A stretch of DNA of 64,000 nt from Palsa-870 sp039935415 (GTDB taxonomy: Bacteria > Chloroflexota > Dormibacteria > Dormibacterales > Dormibacteraceae), in the NCBI GenBank assembly GCA_039935415.1, contig JBDTKH010000058.1, positions 1-64,000 of the forward strand, read 5' to 3'. The position numbers and the translations under genes are program-made. Positions 48,762-57,111 of this stretch are shown here, in pieces; positions within the stretch are counted from its first letter, which is position 1, and each line of letters opens with the position of its first letter. The notes below the pieces were generated by a model. The model saw nothing but the letters and a program-made list of their open reading frames with translations. It ran no database searches and had not been told where the DNA came from.

Positions 48762-50264
48762 TCAGGAGGCGAATTCCACCGACCCGTCCGATCGCGGATC
48801 GGCGCCCGCGCGCCATGCGCTGGGACCGTCGACCACGATCGCGTGTGCGTGGCCAAAGGAGGGGTGCCGGGGCGGCATCAGCAGGACATTTGGGCCGGAC
48901 CGCGCCAGCTCACCCGCTCCTGGATAGGTCGCCTCGACCGAGATGGTGACCCCGTCCGCCAGGACCCTGATCCGCGGGCGCGCCACCGCCTCAGTAGGCT
49001 CCAGGCTGTGATCGACGATGTTCATGATCACCTGGGACTGCAGCTGGGGCTGGCCGTCGCCGCCCATCGTGCCGAAGGCCGCCCACGGGCGCCCGTCGCG
49101 TGACGCCATCGCGGGGATGAGCGTGTGCATCGTCCGCTTGCGAGGCTCCAGGCGGTTGACGTGCTCGGGCGCGAGGCTGAAGTAACAGCCGCGGTTCTGC
49201 AGCAGGATGCCCGTGCCCTCGGCCACGATGCCCGATCCGAAGTCGAACGCGACGCTCTGGAGGAGCGAGACGAGGTTGCCTTCCTCGTCGGCGGCGCACA
49301 AATACACGGTGTCGCCTCCCTCGCGCATCCCCCCACCCCCGACCGCCGATCGACTCGGATCCAGGAACAGCTCGACCGGTGCGGCGGAGAAGTCCGGATC
49401 CGTGATGTAGCGGTCGCGAAGCGAGTACGCGGCATCGCGAATCCGCTTGAAGGGCTGGACGAAGCTCGGCCCAGGCTGCAGCTCCGCGGGCGAGAGCGCC
49501 TCGAGCCGCGTCAGCATTGCGGCTGCAGCGAGACCTTGCGTCGGTGGTGGAAGCTCGTAGACCGTCACGTCGCGATAACCAATCGCGACCGGGTCCACCC
49601 ACTGCGAGCGGTGCGAGGCCAGGTCGCTTGACGTGACCAGGCCATCGCGGCGCTTGATCGCCGCCGCGATCGCCGAAGCGATCTCTCCGCGATAGAAAGC
49701 GTTGATGCCCACCCGGCCGATGTCGCGCAGGACTGACGCGAGGTCTGGATTGCGCAGCAGCATGCCCGCCTCCATCGGCGGATACAGCTCCTGCGCGGCG
49801 CGCTCCCGTCCGAGCAGCCCAGCAGCCTGCTTGAGAAAGTCATTCAGCTGACCGGTGATCACGTAACCGTCGGCGGCGAGAGATGCCGCCGGCTCGAGCA
49901 CCGCGCCAAAGCCGAGCGTTCCGAACCGCTCCAGCAGCCGGCCCCACGCTTCGACTGTGCCCGGCACGGTGACTGTGAGCACCCCGCGCTCGGGCATCCA
50001 CTCGTGCCCGCGCGAGCGGACCGCCTCGATCGTGGCCAGCTCGCCCGAGCGACCCGCGCCGATGAGTCCCACCGGCTCGGCGCCACCTGCGGGCCAGACG
50101 ATCGCCATCAGGTCGCCGCCGATCGAGGTCATGTGCGGGTAGATCACGCACAACACGGCGTCCGCCGCGATCGCGGCGTCGATCGCGTTGCCGCCGTCGC
50201 GCAGCACCTGCGCGCCCACCTCGCTTGCGAGGTGGTGGGGCGTTGCGATGACGCCCTTTGTCAC
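48762..50264 (-). CDS. Gamma-glutamyltransferase family protein
   Basis: 500 residues of the Ntn-hydrolase GGT family. The N-terminal half has ASEVGAQVLRDGGNAIDAAIA. A presumed autocatalytic Thr in GGDTVYLCAADEEGN begins the small subunit, and TMHTLIPAMASRDGRPW and GTMGGDGQPQ follow. No signal peptide is seen, so it may be cytoplasmic and act on a gamma-glutamyl compound other than glutathione. GTG 50264 overlaps the kinase stop (GTGA). It is the last of four genes inserted between ribF and rpsO. Confidence 0.9.
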   Translation of the reverse strand: MTKGVIATPHHLASEVGAQVLRDGGNAIDAAIAADAVLCVIYPHMTSIGGDLMAIVWPAGGAEPVGLIGAGRSGELATIEAVRSRGHEWMPERGVLTVTVPGTVEAWGRLLERFGTLGFGAVLEPAASLAADGYVITGQLNDFLKQAAGLLGRERAAQELYPPMEAGMLLRNPDLASVLRDIGRVGINAFYRGEIASAIAAAIKRRDGLVTSSDLASHRSQWVDPVAIGYRDVTVYELPPPTQGLAAAAMLTRLEALSPAELQPGPSFVQPFKRIRDAAYSLRDRYITDPDFSAAPVELFLDPSRSAVGGGGMREGGDTVYLCAADEEGNLVSLLQSVAFDFGSGIVAEGTGILLQNRGCYFSLAPEHVNRLEPRKRTMHTLIPAMASRDGRPWAAFGTMGGDGQPQLQSQVIMNIVDHSLEPTEAVARPRIRVLADGVTISVEATYPGAGELARSGPNVLLMPPRHPSFGHAHAIVVDGPSAWRAGADPRSDGSVEFAS

Positions 50265-51205
50265 CGCGGGGTGATGAACTCGATCGCCCCTGGCTGGATC
50301 TCGAAAAGCGCCGGCAGGTAACCCGGCTGCTCACCGTCGAGGTCGATACGCACCTTGTCGGGTGAGGTGATGGAGATTCGCTTGCCGTACAGGAGCTCCA
50401 TTTTCGGGTTGTGCTGGTCGAGGTGACGGCCCGCGGTCATGTCGCCGATACCCCTGATCGTCTCCACCTTGCCGGCGTCGCCGATCAGGAGGACGTCGAA
50501 CACGCCATCCGTCGGCGAAGCCGATGGCGCGATGCGCATCCCGCCACCGAAGTACTGGCAGTTGGCGATGATGACCTGCTGGGCTTTCTTGAGCTCGTGC
50601 TTGACACCGTCGATCACGACCGTCATCGGCTTGTTCTTCCAACCCATCAGTGCAGTCAGGCCGATGACCTTGTAGGTGAGGCCGCCGATCGCCTTGGTGC
50701 CTGTGTTGACTCGATGCACGACTTCGCCGCCATAGCCGGCGTCGGCGATGTTGATGAAGTGGCGCACGCCGGTCGTGCCGTCGTGGTCCTGGTAGGTGAC
50801 GCAGCCGGCGTCGAGGCGCCTGGCCAGGCCTCCCGTGATGACTCCGATCGCGGTCCGGGTGTCGTCCGGGATTCGCATGGTGCGCCTGAAATCCCCGCCC
50901 GTTCCCATGGGCACCATGGCCAGCTTCGAGTTGGTGGGAATGGGCGCGCCGTTGTGAAAGAAGCCGTTGAGGACCTCGTTGAGCGTGCCGTCTCCTCCGA
51001 CCGCGACGACCACCGGTCGCGACTGCCGCACGGCTCCCTGCGCGATCTCGGTCGCCTCAAGCGGCCGCGACGTGCGTGCGATTTCGTACTGAAAGCCCGC
51101 CGACGGCAGCCAGCCCTCGATCGCGGCCCACTCACGTCCGGCCTTCCCCGCGCCCGATGCAGGGTTCACGATGAAGAGGACCGGGGCGCCCGGCCGGCTG
51201 GCTAT
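50261..51205 (-). CDS. Diacylglycerol kinase-like lipid kinase, probable ATA start
   Basis: A 314-residue DAGK/LCB5 family kinase. LFIVNPASGAGKAG is the first strand and loop, VVVAVGGDGTLNEVLNG binds nucleotide and MVPMGTGGDFRR follows (normally GTxNDFAR, here GGDF). It would phosphorylate diacylglycerol or a related lipid. GTG 51169 would cut into the first strand. ATA 51205 overlaps the upstream stop (ATAG), keeps the strand, and has GGAGG six bases before it. No ATG, GTG or TTG exists between. Confidence 0.87.
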   Translation of the reverse strand: MASRPGAPVLFIVNPASGAGKAGREWAAIEGWLPSAGFQYEIARTSRPLEATEIAQGAVRQSRPVVVAVGGDGTLNEVLNGFFHNGAPIPTNSKLAMVPMGTGGDFRRTMRIPDDTRTAIGVITGGLARRLDAGCVTYQDHDGTTGVRHFINIADAGYGGEVVHRVNTGTKAIGGLTYKVIGLTALMGWKNKPMTVVIDGVKHELKKAQQVIIANCQYFGGGMRIAPSASPTDGVFDVLLIGDAGKVETIRGIGDMTAGRHLDQHNPKMELLYGKRISITSPDKVRIDLDGEQPGYLPALFEIQPGAIEFITPR

Positions 51206-52563
51206 TTCGTGCCTCCGACGGCTCGCGGGTTCATGATCCCTTTCGGGTCAAGACCCTCTCTGATCGATCGCCACACTCTCATCCAACCTCCCAACTCGTC
51301 TGCGACCCAGCGGGACCGAGCCCGGCCGACCCCGTGGTGGTGACTGATGGTCGCACCTAGCTCCAGGGCGGCGCTCATCGTTCCTTCCCAGGCGCGAATG
51401 TAAGCCGCGCGGGCGTCCGGCTCGGTGTCGCCTGAGCCCCCGAACGAAAAGTACGCGCAGCAACCTTGCTCGTAGGCATGACTGAAGTGGCATAACGCGA
51501 GCCCGCCGACGGCTATTGCGGACTTCACCCTTTGATGAAGCCCAGGCAGCACCGTCCAGGGCGCCGCCAGCTCGATGGTGTCGAGATACGCGCCGGCCGG
51601 CTCGAGGAAGGCCTTCAGTCGCTCCGCTGACAGATCGAAACGGTGCCGCTGCCACCGCAGCCACGGATCTTCGCCCAGCTCGCTCGCGCCGTTCGCGAAG
51701 CCTTTCACCGCCTGCGCTTCGGCCTCCGCGACGGTGGTCAATCCCGCGGTGGCGACGACGAGCAGGCAACCACCTTCTGGCAGGTCGTAGCCGTTGAACG
51801 CGGTGTCCTCCGGGTCGTAAAGGCGCATCACCAGCGGCCTGATGCCTGACTGCATGATCGCCCGCATCCCTTCAAGGCCGGCCTCCACGCTCGCAAAGCC
51901 ATAGCCGCGGCCGACGACAGCCTCTGGCAGCCGGTGCACGCGGAGGACAGCGCCGAGGACAACGCCCAGCGCCCCCTCCGAACCCAGCCACAGCTGGTGC
52001 AGCGCCGGACCGGTCGCCGAACGCGGGCCGGGCCGGGGCGCCGCGAACGTTCCGTCGGGCAGAACCACGGCAAGACCGATCACCATGTCCTCGACGCTCC
52101 CGTAGCGGCTGGATTCCTGACCCGAAGAACGGGTCGCAAGCAGGCCACCCAGCGTGGTTCCCGGCAGGGAGCTCGGGAAATGTCCGAGCGTGAGGCCGCG
52201 TTCGTTCAAGTGCTTCTCCAACACCAGCCCGTTGACCCCGGACTCACACCGGCAGGTCAGGTTCGTCTCGTCGACTTCGAGGATGCGGTCGAACGCGCCC
52301 ATGTCGAGCACCAGCTCACCGGCCTCAGGTGACAGCGCGCCGCAGACTCCGGTGCCTCCACCCATGGGGGTGACGACGACGCCGTTCGCGCCGGCCCAGC
52401 GCAGGATCGCCGTCACCTGCTCACGACCGGCCGGGCGCGCGACGAGCACGCGCGACGGCGTCTTGCCGGAACGCTCGTCCATGATCGCGAGGGGCCACAG
52501 GTCCCGCACCGGGCGCTCGTCGAGCGCCGGAGCGCCGACGATCCTCTCGATCTCAGCCCTCAT
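51202..52563 (-). CDS. FAD-linked oxidase resembling alkyl-DHAP synthase
   Basis: 453 residues. The N-terminal FAD-binding (GlcD/VAO type) domain has VVVTPMGGGTGVCGA and FPSSLPGTTLGGLLATRSSG. The C-terminal domain ends with ISHHHGVGRARSRW, the His-rich active-site motif typical of alkyldihydroxyacetone-phosphate synthase. That enzyme makes the ether bond of ether lipids; a hydroxyacid oxidase is the alternative. It starts at ATG 52563; upstream is a hairpin-bearing spacer of 207 bases. Neighbours are a glycerol-3-phosphate dehydrogenase subunit-like protein and a lipid kinase. Confidence 0.85.
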   Translation of the reverse strand: MRAEIERIVGAPALDERPVRDLWPLAIMDERSGKTPSRVLVARPAGREQVTAILRWAGANGVVVTPMGGGTGVCGALSPEAGELVLDMGAFDRILEVDETNLTCRCESGVNGLVLEKHLNERGLTLGHFPSSLPGTTLGGLLATRSSGQESSRYGSVEDMVIGLAVVLPDGTFAAPRPGPRSATGPALHQLWLGSEGALGVVLGAVLRVHRLPEAVVGRGYGFASVEAGLEGMRAIMQSGIRPLVMRLYDPEDTAFNGYDLPEGGCLLVVATAGLTTVAEAEAQAVKGFANGASELGEDPWLRWQRHRFDLSAERLKAFLEPAGAYLDTIELAAPWTVLPGLHQRVKSAIAVGGLALCHFSHAYEQGCCAYFSFGGSGDTEPDARAAYIRAWEGTMSAALELGATISHHHGVGRARSRWVADELGGWMRVWRSIREGLDPKGIMNPRAVGGTK

Positions 52564-52688
52564 TTTCTCGTTGCTAGCGTTGCAGGGGCGGCCGGGTTGA
52601 ACCCGGCCGCGACCTTGTTTGCAGACACTCCCATCACGGCCGGGAGAGTCATTCCGATAATCCCATCGACAGGAAGGTGAGCAGCGCC

Positions 52689-52771
52689 TGCGGCGAAGCC
52701 GCACGCGCGATGCGATCAGTAAGTCCCCATCCTGCCCGCGCCTGGCGCGCAGAGGAAACGCCGTTTCCTCT
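52689..52771. repeat. Hairpins in the spacer between the FAD oxidase and glpB-like genes
   Basis: TGCGGC-GAA-GCCGCA (52689-52703) and AGAGGAAAC-GCC-GTTTCCTCT (52751-52771), the latter touching the upstream gene's stop. The second is a shorter version of the 13-bp hairpin at 6475-6505. Confidence 0.65.
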
Positions 52772-53898
52772 CATACCCCTTTCGCTGCCCAGCGCCCGGC
52801 GAGCCAGCCCGTGAGGATCGGCACGCCGAAGCCGCACGGGCCTCCGTACTCGTAGCCGCCCAGCAGCGCGCCCGCCGCGTAAAGGTTCGAGTACTGGACG
52901 TGGCCGCCTTCGTCGAGCGGATGCAGCCGGTTGTCGGTGGCCACGCCGCTGCGAAGCTCCTCCGCCGGGTCGAGGTACAGGAGGTGCTGCAATCGCGTGC
53001 CCTCGCCCGCAACCGATCGCCCTTCATGAAACACTCCGAGCTTCAGCAGCGATTCGGTGGTGATGCGGCCACCGATGAGCCCACCGCCGATGTGGTGGCC
53101 GGTGGCCAGGACGAATGCATCGGCGCGGAACGCCCGGTCTCCCGCTCGCGCGGCGATGATCGTTCCGTTGGCGACCTCGAACGAAGTGACCTCTCCTTTC
53201 AACGTGCCCAGAGCGATCGCCTGCTGCAAGCGCCACCCGTGTGGCGAGGGCGGTGACGCCAGGAGTTCGAACCCTTCGGCCGGGAGGTTCGTGAATCCCG
53301 GCGGATAAGCGATGGCGCCCGGCCTCGCCCTCGCCGGCATCGGTGCTCGGCGGCCGTACAGGTCGGTGAGCGATGCGGCGATCGGAAGATCCCCCATGCT
53401 CACCTCCTCGGCGAACGCCTCGACCCCGTGGATCTCCTTCAAAGCAAGCGCCGTCGATGCCGCGTCGTAGTCGCCCACCTGGCGCACGCCGATCACGGCC
53501 ACTCGCCGCCCCGTGAGGGCCCGCAGCTCTCCGCCGGCCACGGTCGACGGGACGAGGTTGGCCGTTCTCGCCATGCCGTGTATGTCCGCGTACCTGCCTC
53601 GCGTCCTCCAGCTTCCTTCGAACTTCATGCCGTCTTTCTCGAGCGCGAGCTGCAGGGAGTGGATCGCAGTGTCGAGCTCGGTCGAGAGCCGCACCGAGTC
53701 GAGCCCGAGGCGCGTGAATGGGTGATGAGGCTGGGTCGCGAGCACGGCGTCGAGGTCGTCAACGATCTCCATTCCGCCGGCATAGAGGGCGGTCGCGCCG
53801 GGCGCCCTGGCCACGACGGTGACCTCCGCCCCATCGCGGCGAGCTGCCAGCGCAGCGGTGAAGCCTGCGATCCCGCCTCCGACGACCAGGACCCTCAC
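52771..53898 (-). CDS. GlpB-like FAD-dependent glycerol-3-phosphate dehydrogenase subunit
   Basis: 375 residues. An N-terminal FAD/NAD motif VLVVGGGIAGFTAALAA, a mid-domain ADAFVLATGHHIGGGL and the C-terminal NLYAAGALLGGYEYG that closes the flavin site match the anaerobic GlpB family. No glpA or glpC partner is in the window, so it may act alone or with other subunits. GTG 53898 overlaps the ribF stop (GTGA). Together with the ether-lipid-type oxidase and lipid kinase it suggests a glycerol-phosphate lipid module. Confidence 0.83.
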   Translation of the reverse strand: MRVLVVGGGIAGFTAALAARRDGAEVTVVARAPGATALYAGGMEIVDDLDAVLATQPHHPFTRLGLDSVRLSTELDTAIHSLQLALEKDGMKFEGSWRTRGRYADIHGMARTANLVPSTVAGGELRALTGRRVAVIGVRQVGDYDAASTALALKEIHGVEAFAEEVSMGDLPIAASLTDLYGRRAPMPARARPGAIAYPPGFTNLPAEGFELLASPPSPHGWRLQQAIALGTLKGEVTSFEVANGTIIAARAGDRAFRADAFVLATGHHIGGGLIGGRITTESLLKLGVFHEGRSVAGEGTRLQHLLYLDPAEELRSGVATDNRLHPLDEGGHVQYSNLYAAGALLGGYEYGGPCGFGVPILTGWLAGRWAAKGV

Positions 53899-54797
53899 GA
53901 GACGATGCGCCGCGTGTCTTCGACGTCCTTCTTCAGCTGCTTCACCAGGTCGTCAGGGCTCGGGAACTTGATGTCGGGGTGCAGGTACTCGACGAAGCGC
54001 AGCTCCAGCCGCTGCTGGTAGAGATCGCCCTCGAAGTCCAGCAGGAACGCCTCCACCCTGAGCTGCGTCCCGCCGAAGGTCGGCCGGTAGCCGACCGAGA
54101 GCGCGGCGCTAAAGTCGCCCTCCGGCGCCCGGGCTCGCCCCGCATACGCTCCGAGCGCCGGAACGAGCTTGTTGGGCTCGATCCCGATGTTGGCCGTTGG
54201 GAATCCCAGGCGGCGGCCGACTCTTTCCCCGGCCTCCACCGGCCCGCTCATCGCGTACTCCCGGCCCAGGAGGCGGTTTGCCTCGTCGACCTGGCCGGCC
54301 GTGATCAGCCGGCGAATCTCTGAACTGTGCAGGTCCCGGCCGTCGATCATGAATGGAGGAACGACATCTACCTCGTGGCCATGCTCGCGCAGCCACTGCG
54401 CGTTGCCGGTGCGGCCGCGCCCGAAGGCGAAGTCGTAGCCGATGATCCAGCGCCGGATCTCCATCACGGCGGCCAGCCGGTCTCCGAACTCCTGCGGCGA
54501 GAGCGACGCGAGCTCGCGATCGAACCGAATCACGATCGCGTGCTCGATTCCCGCCGCCTCAATGAGCGCGAGCTTCTCCTGCAGCGTGGTGATCGATTGC
54601 GGGCAGTTGGCGGGGTCGAGCACGCAGCGCGGGTGCGGCTCGAACGTGATCACCGCCGGCTGGGCATTCTTCTCGCTTGCGGCCGAGACCACGTGGCGCA
54701 TCACGTCGACGTGGGCGAGATGCACGCCGTCGAAGCTGCCGATGGTGACCGCGACTGCCCCGACGGGACTCGTGGGAAGCCCGAGATGAACTAACAG
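53895..54797 (-). CDS. ribF: Bifunctional riboflavin kinase/FAD synthetase, probable CTG start
   Basis: 300 residues. The FAD synthetase domain has TIGSFDGVHLAH and IIGYDFAFGRGRTGN; the riboflavin kinase domain has GRRLGFPTANIG, GAYAGRAR and the C-terminal DFEGDLYQQRLELRFVEYL. In frame, the only standard start lies at 54884 deep inside truB. CTG 54797 gives the normal N-terminus and has GAGGAG (54812-54807) nine bases upstream. It makes FMN and FAD, cofactors used by several flavoproteins encoded nearby. Confidence 0.93.
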   Translation of the reverse strand: MLVHLGLPTSPVGAVAVTIGSFDGVHLAHVDVMRHVVSAASEKNAQPAVITFEPHPRCVLDPANCPQSITTLQEKLALIEAAGIEHAIVIRFDRELASLSPQEFGDRLAAVMEIRRWIIGYDFAFGRGRTGNAQWLREHGHEVDVVPPFMIDGRDLHSSEIRRLITAGQVDEANRLLGREYAMSGPVEAGERVGRRLGFPTANIGIEPNKLVPALGAYAGRARAPEGDFSAALSVGYRPTFGGTQLRVEAFLLDFEGDLYQQRLELRFVEYLHPDIKFPSPDDLVKQLKKDVEDTRRIVS

Positions 54798-54810
54798 GTG
54801 AGCCGTCTCC

Positions 54811-55725
54811 TCAGTGGAGCACCTTTTCGGGCACGAACGTTCGCCGCAGCGGATCGGTGTGTCCGAGCGCGACCAGCCGGCCATCCGAGTCGTGAGCGCG
54901 GATCGGCCCCGGACCCGGCTCGGGGAGGATCCGCACGGAACGGCCTTGCCGGACCATCGCCTCCTGCTCGTCGTTGAGCTTCACTCGCTCCATGTGCGGC
55001 AGTATGACTTCGGGTGCAAGCAGCCGGTCGCGCACGTCGCCGGCCGTGACGAGCTCGACGCCTGACGCCGCGGATTCGATGGTCAGCCCACCATAGGCGG
55101 TCCGCACGAGGCGCCCGAGGTACCCACCGACGCCCAGGCGGCGACCAAGATCGCGGGCGATCGAACGCAAATAGGTGCCGCTGCCGCAAAGGATCTCGAC
55201 CCGCGCCACGGCATCAGGTCCCGCCGTGAAATCGAGCAGCCTCGCCTCGTACACCTCCACCTCTCGGGCTTTCGGACGCGGATCGTCGCCTTGCCTGGCC
55301 AGCTTGTAGGCGCGCTTGCCGTCCACTTTGACCGCGGAGAAAGCAGGTGGTTCCTGCAGGATCTTGCCGGAAAAAGCGGACAGCGCCTCGAGCAGGTCGG
55401 CGCGGCTGAGCCCGCTCGGGTCCCCCACGGCGACCCGTTCTGCCTCGGCGTCGTCGGTCGCCGTCGTATAGCCGAGATGGATGTCGGCGACATAGGTTTT
55501 CGGCAGCCGGAGCGCGAACTCGGCCAGTCGCGTTGCGGACTCGAAGAGGATGGGCAGCACTCCTGTCGCAAGCGGGTCGAGCGTGCCCGCGTGGCCGACG
55601 CGGCGTGCGCCCGTCAGGCGGCGCAGCCGGTTGACGACCGCGAACGAGGTCTCACCGGCGGCTTTGTCGAAGTTGAGAACGCCGGTAGCGAAAAGCCTTG
55701 GTTCAGCTTCCGGACGGGGCGGCAA
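54811..55725 (-). CDS. truB: tRNA pseudouridine(55) synthase TruB
   Basis: 304 residues. GVLNFDKAAGETSFAVVNRLR, VGHAGTLDPLATGVL with the catalytic Asp, and GSGTYLRSIARDLG are canonical; a PUA-like tail follows. It isomerises U55 in tRNA. Start TTG 55725 has a perfect AGGAGG six bases upstream and overlaps the end of nrnA by 23 bases; a frame to 55815 adds only antisense-like sequence. Confidence 0.95.
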   Translation of the reverse strand: MPPRPEAEPRLFATGVLNFDKAAGETSFAVVNRLRRLTGARRVGHAGTLDPLATGVLPILFESATRLAEFALRLPKTYVADIHLGYTTATDDAEAERVAVGDPSGLSRADLLEALSAFSGKILQEPPAFSAVKVDGKRAYKLARQGDDPRPKAREVEVYEARLLDFTAGPDAVARVEILCGSGTYLRSIARDLGRRLGVGGYLGRLVRTAYGGLTIESAASGVELVTAGDVRDRLLAPEVILPHMERVKLNDEQEAMVRQGRSVRILPEPGPGPIRAHDSDGRLVALGHTDPLRRTFVPEKVLH

Positions 55726-56704
55726 GGATTGCCTCCTTGGCTGCCGCGAGCACCATTTGAACGGCCTCGTCCATCGGCCGTTCGATCTCGGCGCCGGCAG
55801 CCCGGATGTGGCCACCGCCTCCGAAAGTCGCGCACAGGGCCGCGGCGTCGACAGCGCCGCGGCTCCTAACGCTGATCTTGGTCAGCGAGTCCTGCACGTC
55901 TTTGAACAGGATGGCCAGCTCCAGTCCGGTGATGCTGTTCAGCGTGTCGATGATGCCCTCGGACTCGGCCATCACCGCATTCGCCTCGCGAAGCATGCGC
56001 CGCGTGACCTTAGCCCACGCAAGCCTGCCGTCCATCTCCACGCGCATCGTGGCGAGGGCGAGACCGCTCAACTTGAGGGTCGTCTCCGGCCGCATCTTGT
56101 AAACCATCGTCGCGATGCGCCCAGGGTCTGCCCCCAGTCTGGCCAGGCGGGCCGCATCGTCGAGCGCGTGCGGAGTCGTGTTCTCGTGACGGAACCCGCC
56201 CGTGTCGGTGAGCAGCGCGACATAGAGATTGGTGGCGATGGTGGGCGTGATCGAGTACCCGAAGTGGTCGAGCATCTCCATCACCATCTGCCCGACTGCT
56301 GCCGCCTCCGGATCGATGACGTTGACGTCGCCAAATCGCGAGTTGGACGGGTGATGGTCGATGTTGACAATCGTGGCGTGCGCCGCGATGAGCTTGACGC
56401 TGCTTCCGGAGCGCTCGAGGTTGCCCGAGTCGAAGAAGAAGACCAGCTGCGGGTCGACCCCATGCGGAGGCTCCGAGAGGATCTCGTTGAAGCCAGGCAG
56501 AAACTCGTACATCTGCGGCAAAGGCGGCGGGATGAGCACCCAAACGTCCTTGCCGGCGGCGCGCAGCGCCTCGGCGAAGGCAAGGCTGCACCCGAGCGTG
56601 TCGCCATCGGCATCTTTGTGACCGAAGATCAGGATCTCCTGGTTGGCGTCGATCAGCTCTTTGATGTCGTCATAGACGGGAGGAGTCTTCCTCGCAGTCG
56701 CTAT
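55703..56704 (-). CDS. nrnA: DHH-family oligoribonuclease/pAp phosphatase (NrnA type), probable ATA start
   Basis: 333 residues. The first metal motif, GHKDADGDTLG, is encoded upstream of the first standard start (GTG 56539), so that start cannot be right. Then follow FFFDSGN, the DHH motif in NIDHHPSN, LLTDTGGFRHENT and the C-terminal DHHA1 GGGGHIRAAG. ATA 56704 overlaps the rbfA stop (ATAG) and has GGAGGAG five bases upstream. It degrades nano-RNA and pAp; its place after rbfA is conserved in many Gram-positives. Confidence 0.93.
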   Translation of the reverse strand: MATARKTPPVYDDIKELIDANQEILIFGHKDADGDTLGCSLAFAEALRAAGKDVWVLIPPPLPQMYEFLPGFNEILSEPPHGVDPQLVFFFDSGNLERSGSSVKLIAAHATIVNIDHHPSNSRFGDVNVIDPEAAAVGQMVMEMLDHFGYSITPTIATNLYVALLTDTGGFRHENTTPHALDDAARLARLGADPGRIATMVYKMRPETTLKLSGLALATMRVEMDGRLAWAKVTRRMLREANAVMAESEGIIDTLNSITGLELAILFKDVQDSLTKISVRSRGAVDAAALCATFGGGGHIRAAGAEIERPMDEAVQMVLAAAKEAILAAPSGS

Positions 56705-57075
56705 GGCTGCTCCTCCCCCGGGTCCGCGCCATGAGGCAGCACCTCTTTCAAAAGCTCCGCGATGTGGACGCTGTACTCGATCGAGGGGTCGAGCTCGAAG
56801 CGAAGCTCGGGTGAATATCTGAGGTTTTGCAGCCGCCGGCCAAGCTCGTGCCGGATGAGCCCTTTGGCCGAGACGAGCCCCGCCATCGACTCCTTCTCCT
56901 GCTCCGGGTTGCCGAGCACGCTCACGCGAACGCGCGCCTGCCTCAGGTCCGGCGACATGCGAACCGCCGTAATGCTGACGAACCCGATCCGCGGGTCTTT
57001 CAGCTCACGGCGGATTATGGACATGATCTCTTCGCGCACCTGCTCCCCGACCTGGTCCGCGCGGTAGCTGGTCAT
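56701..57075 (-). CDS. rbfA: Ribosome-binding factor A
   Basis: 124 residues of the KH-like RbfA fold (VREEIMSIIRRELKDPRIGFVSI, RQARVRVSVLG, LRYSPELRFELDPSIEYSVHI). It aids 30S maturation. Start ATG 57075 has GGAGG five bases upstream; the TTG at 57096 is less likely. It follows infB after 36 bases, the usual order. Confidence 0.95.
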   Translation of the reverse strand: MTSYRADQVGEQVREEIMSIIRRELKDPRIGFVSITAVRMSPDLRQARVRVSVLGNPEQEKESMAGLVSAKGLIRHELGRRLQNLRYSPELRFELDPSIEYSVHIAELLKEVLPHGADPGEEQP

Positions 57076-57111
57076 GACGACCTCCGCTGTCAGCAAGGCT
57101 TCCGAGCCCGC

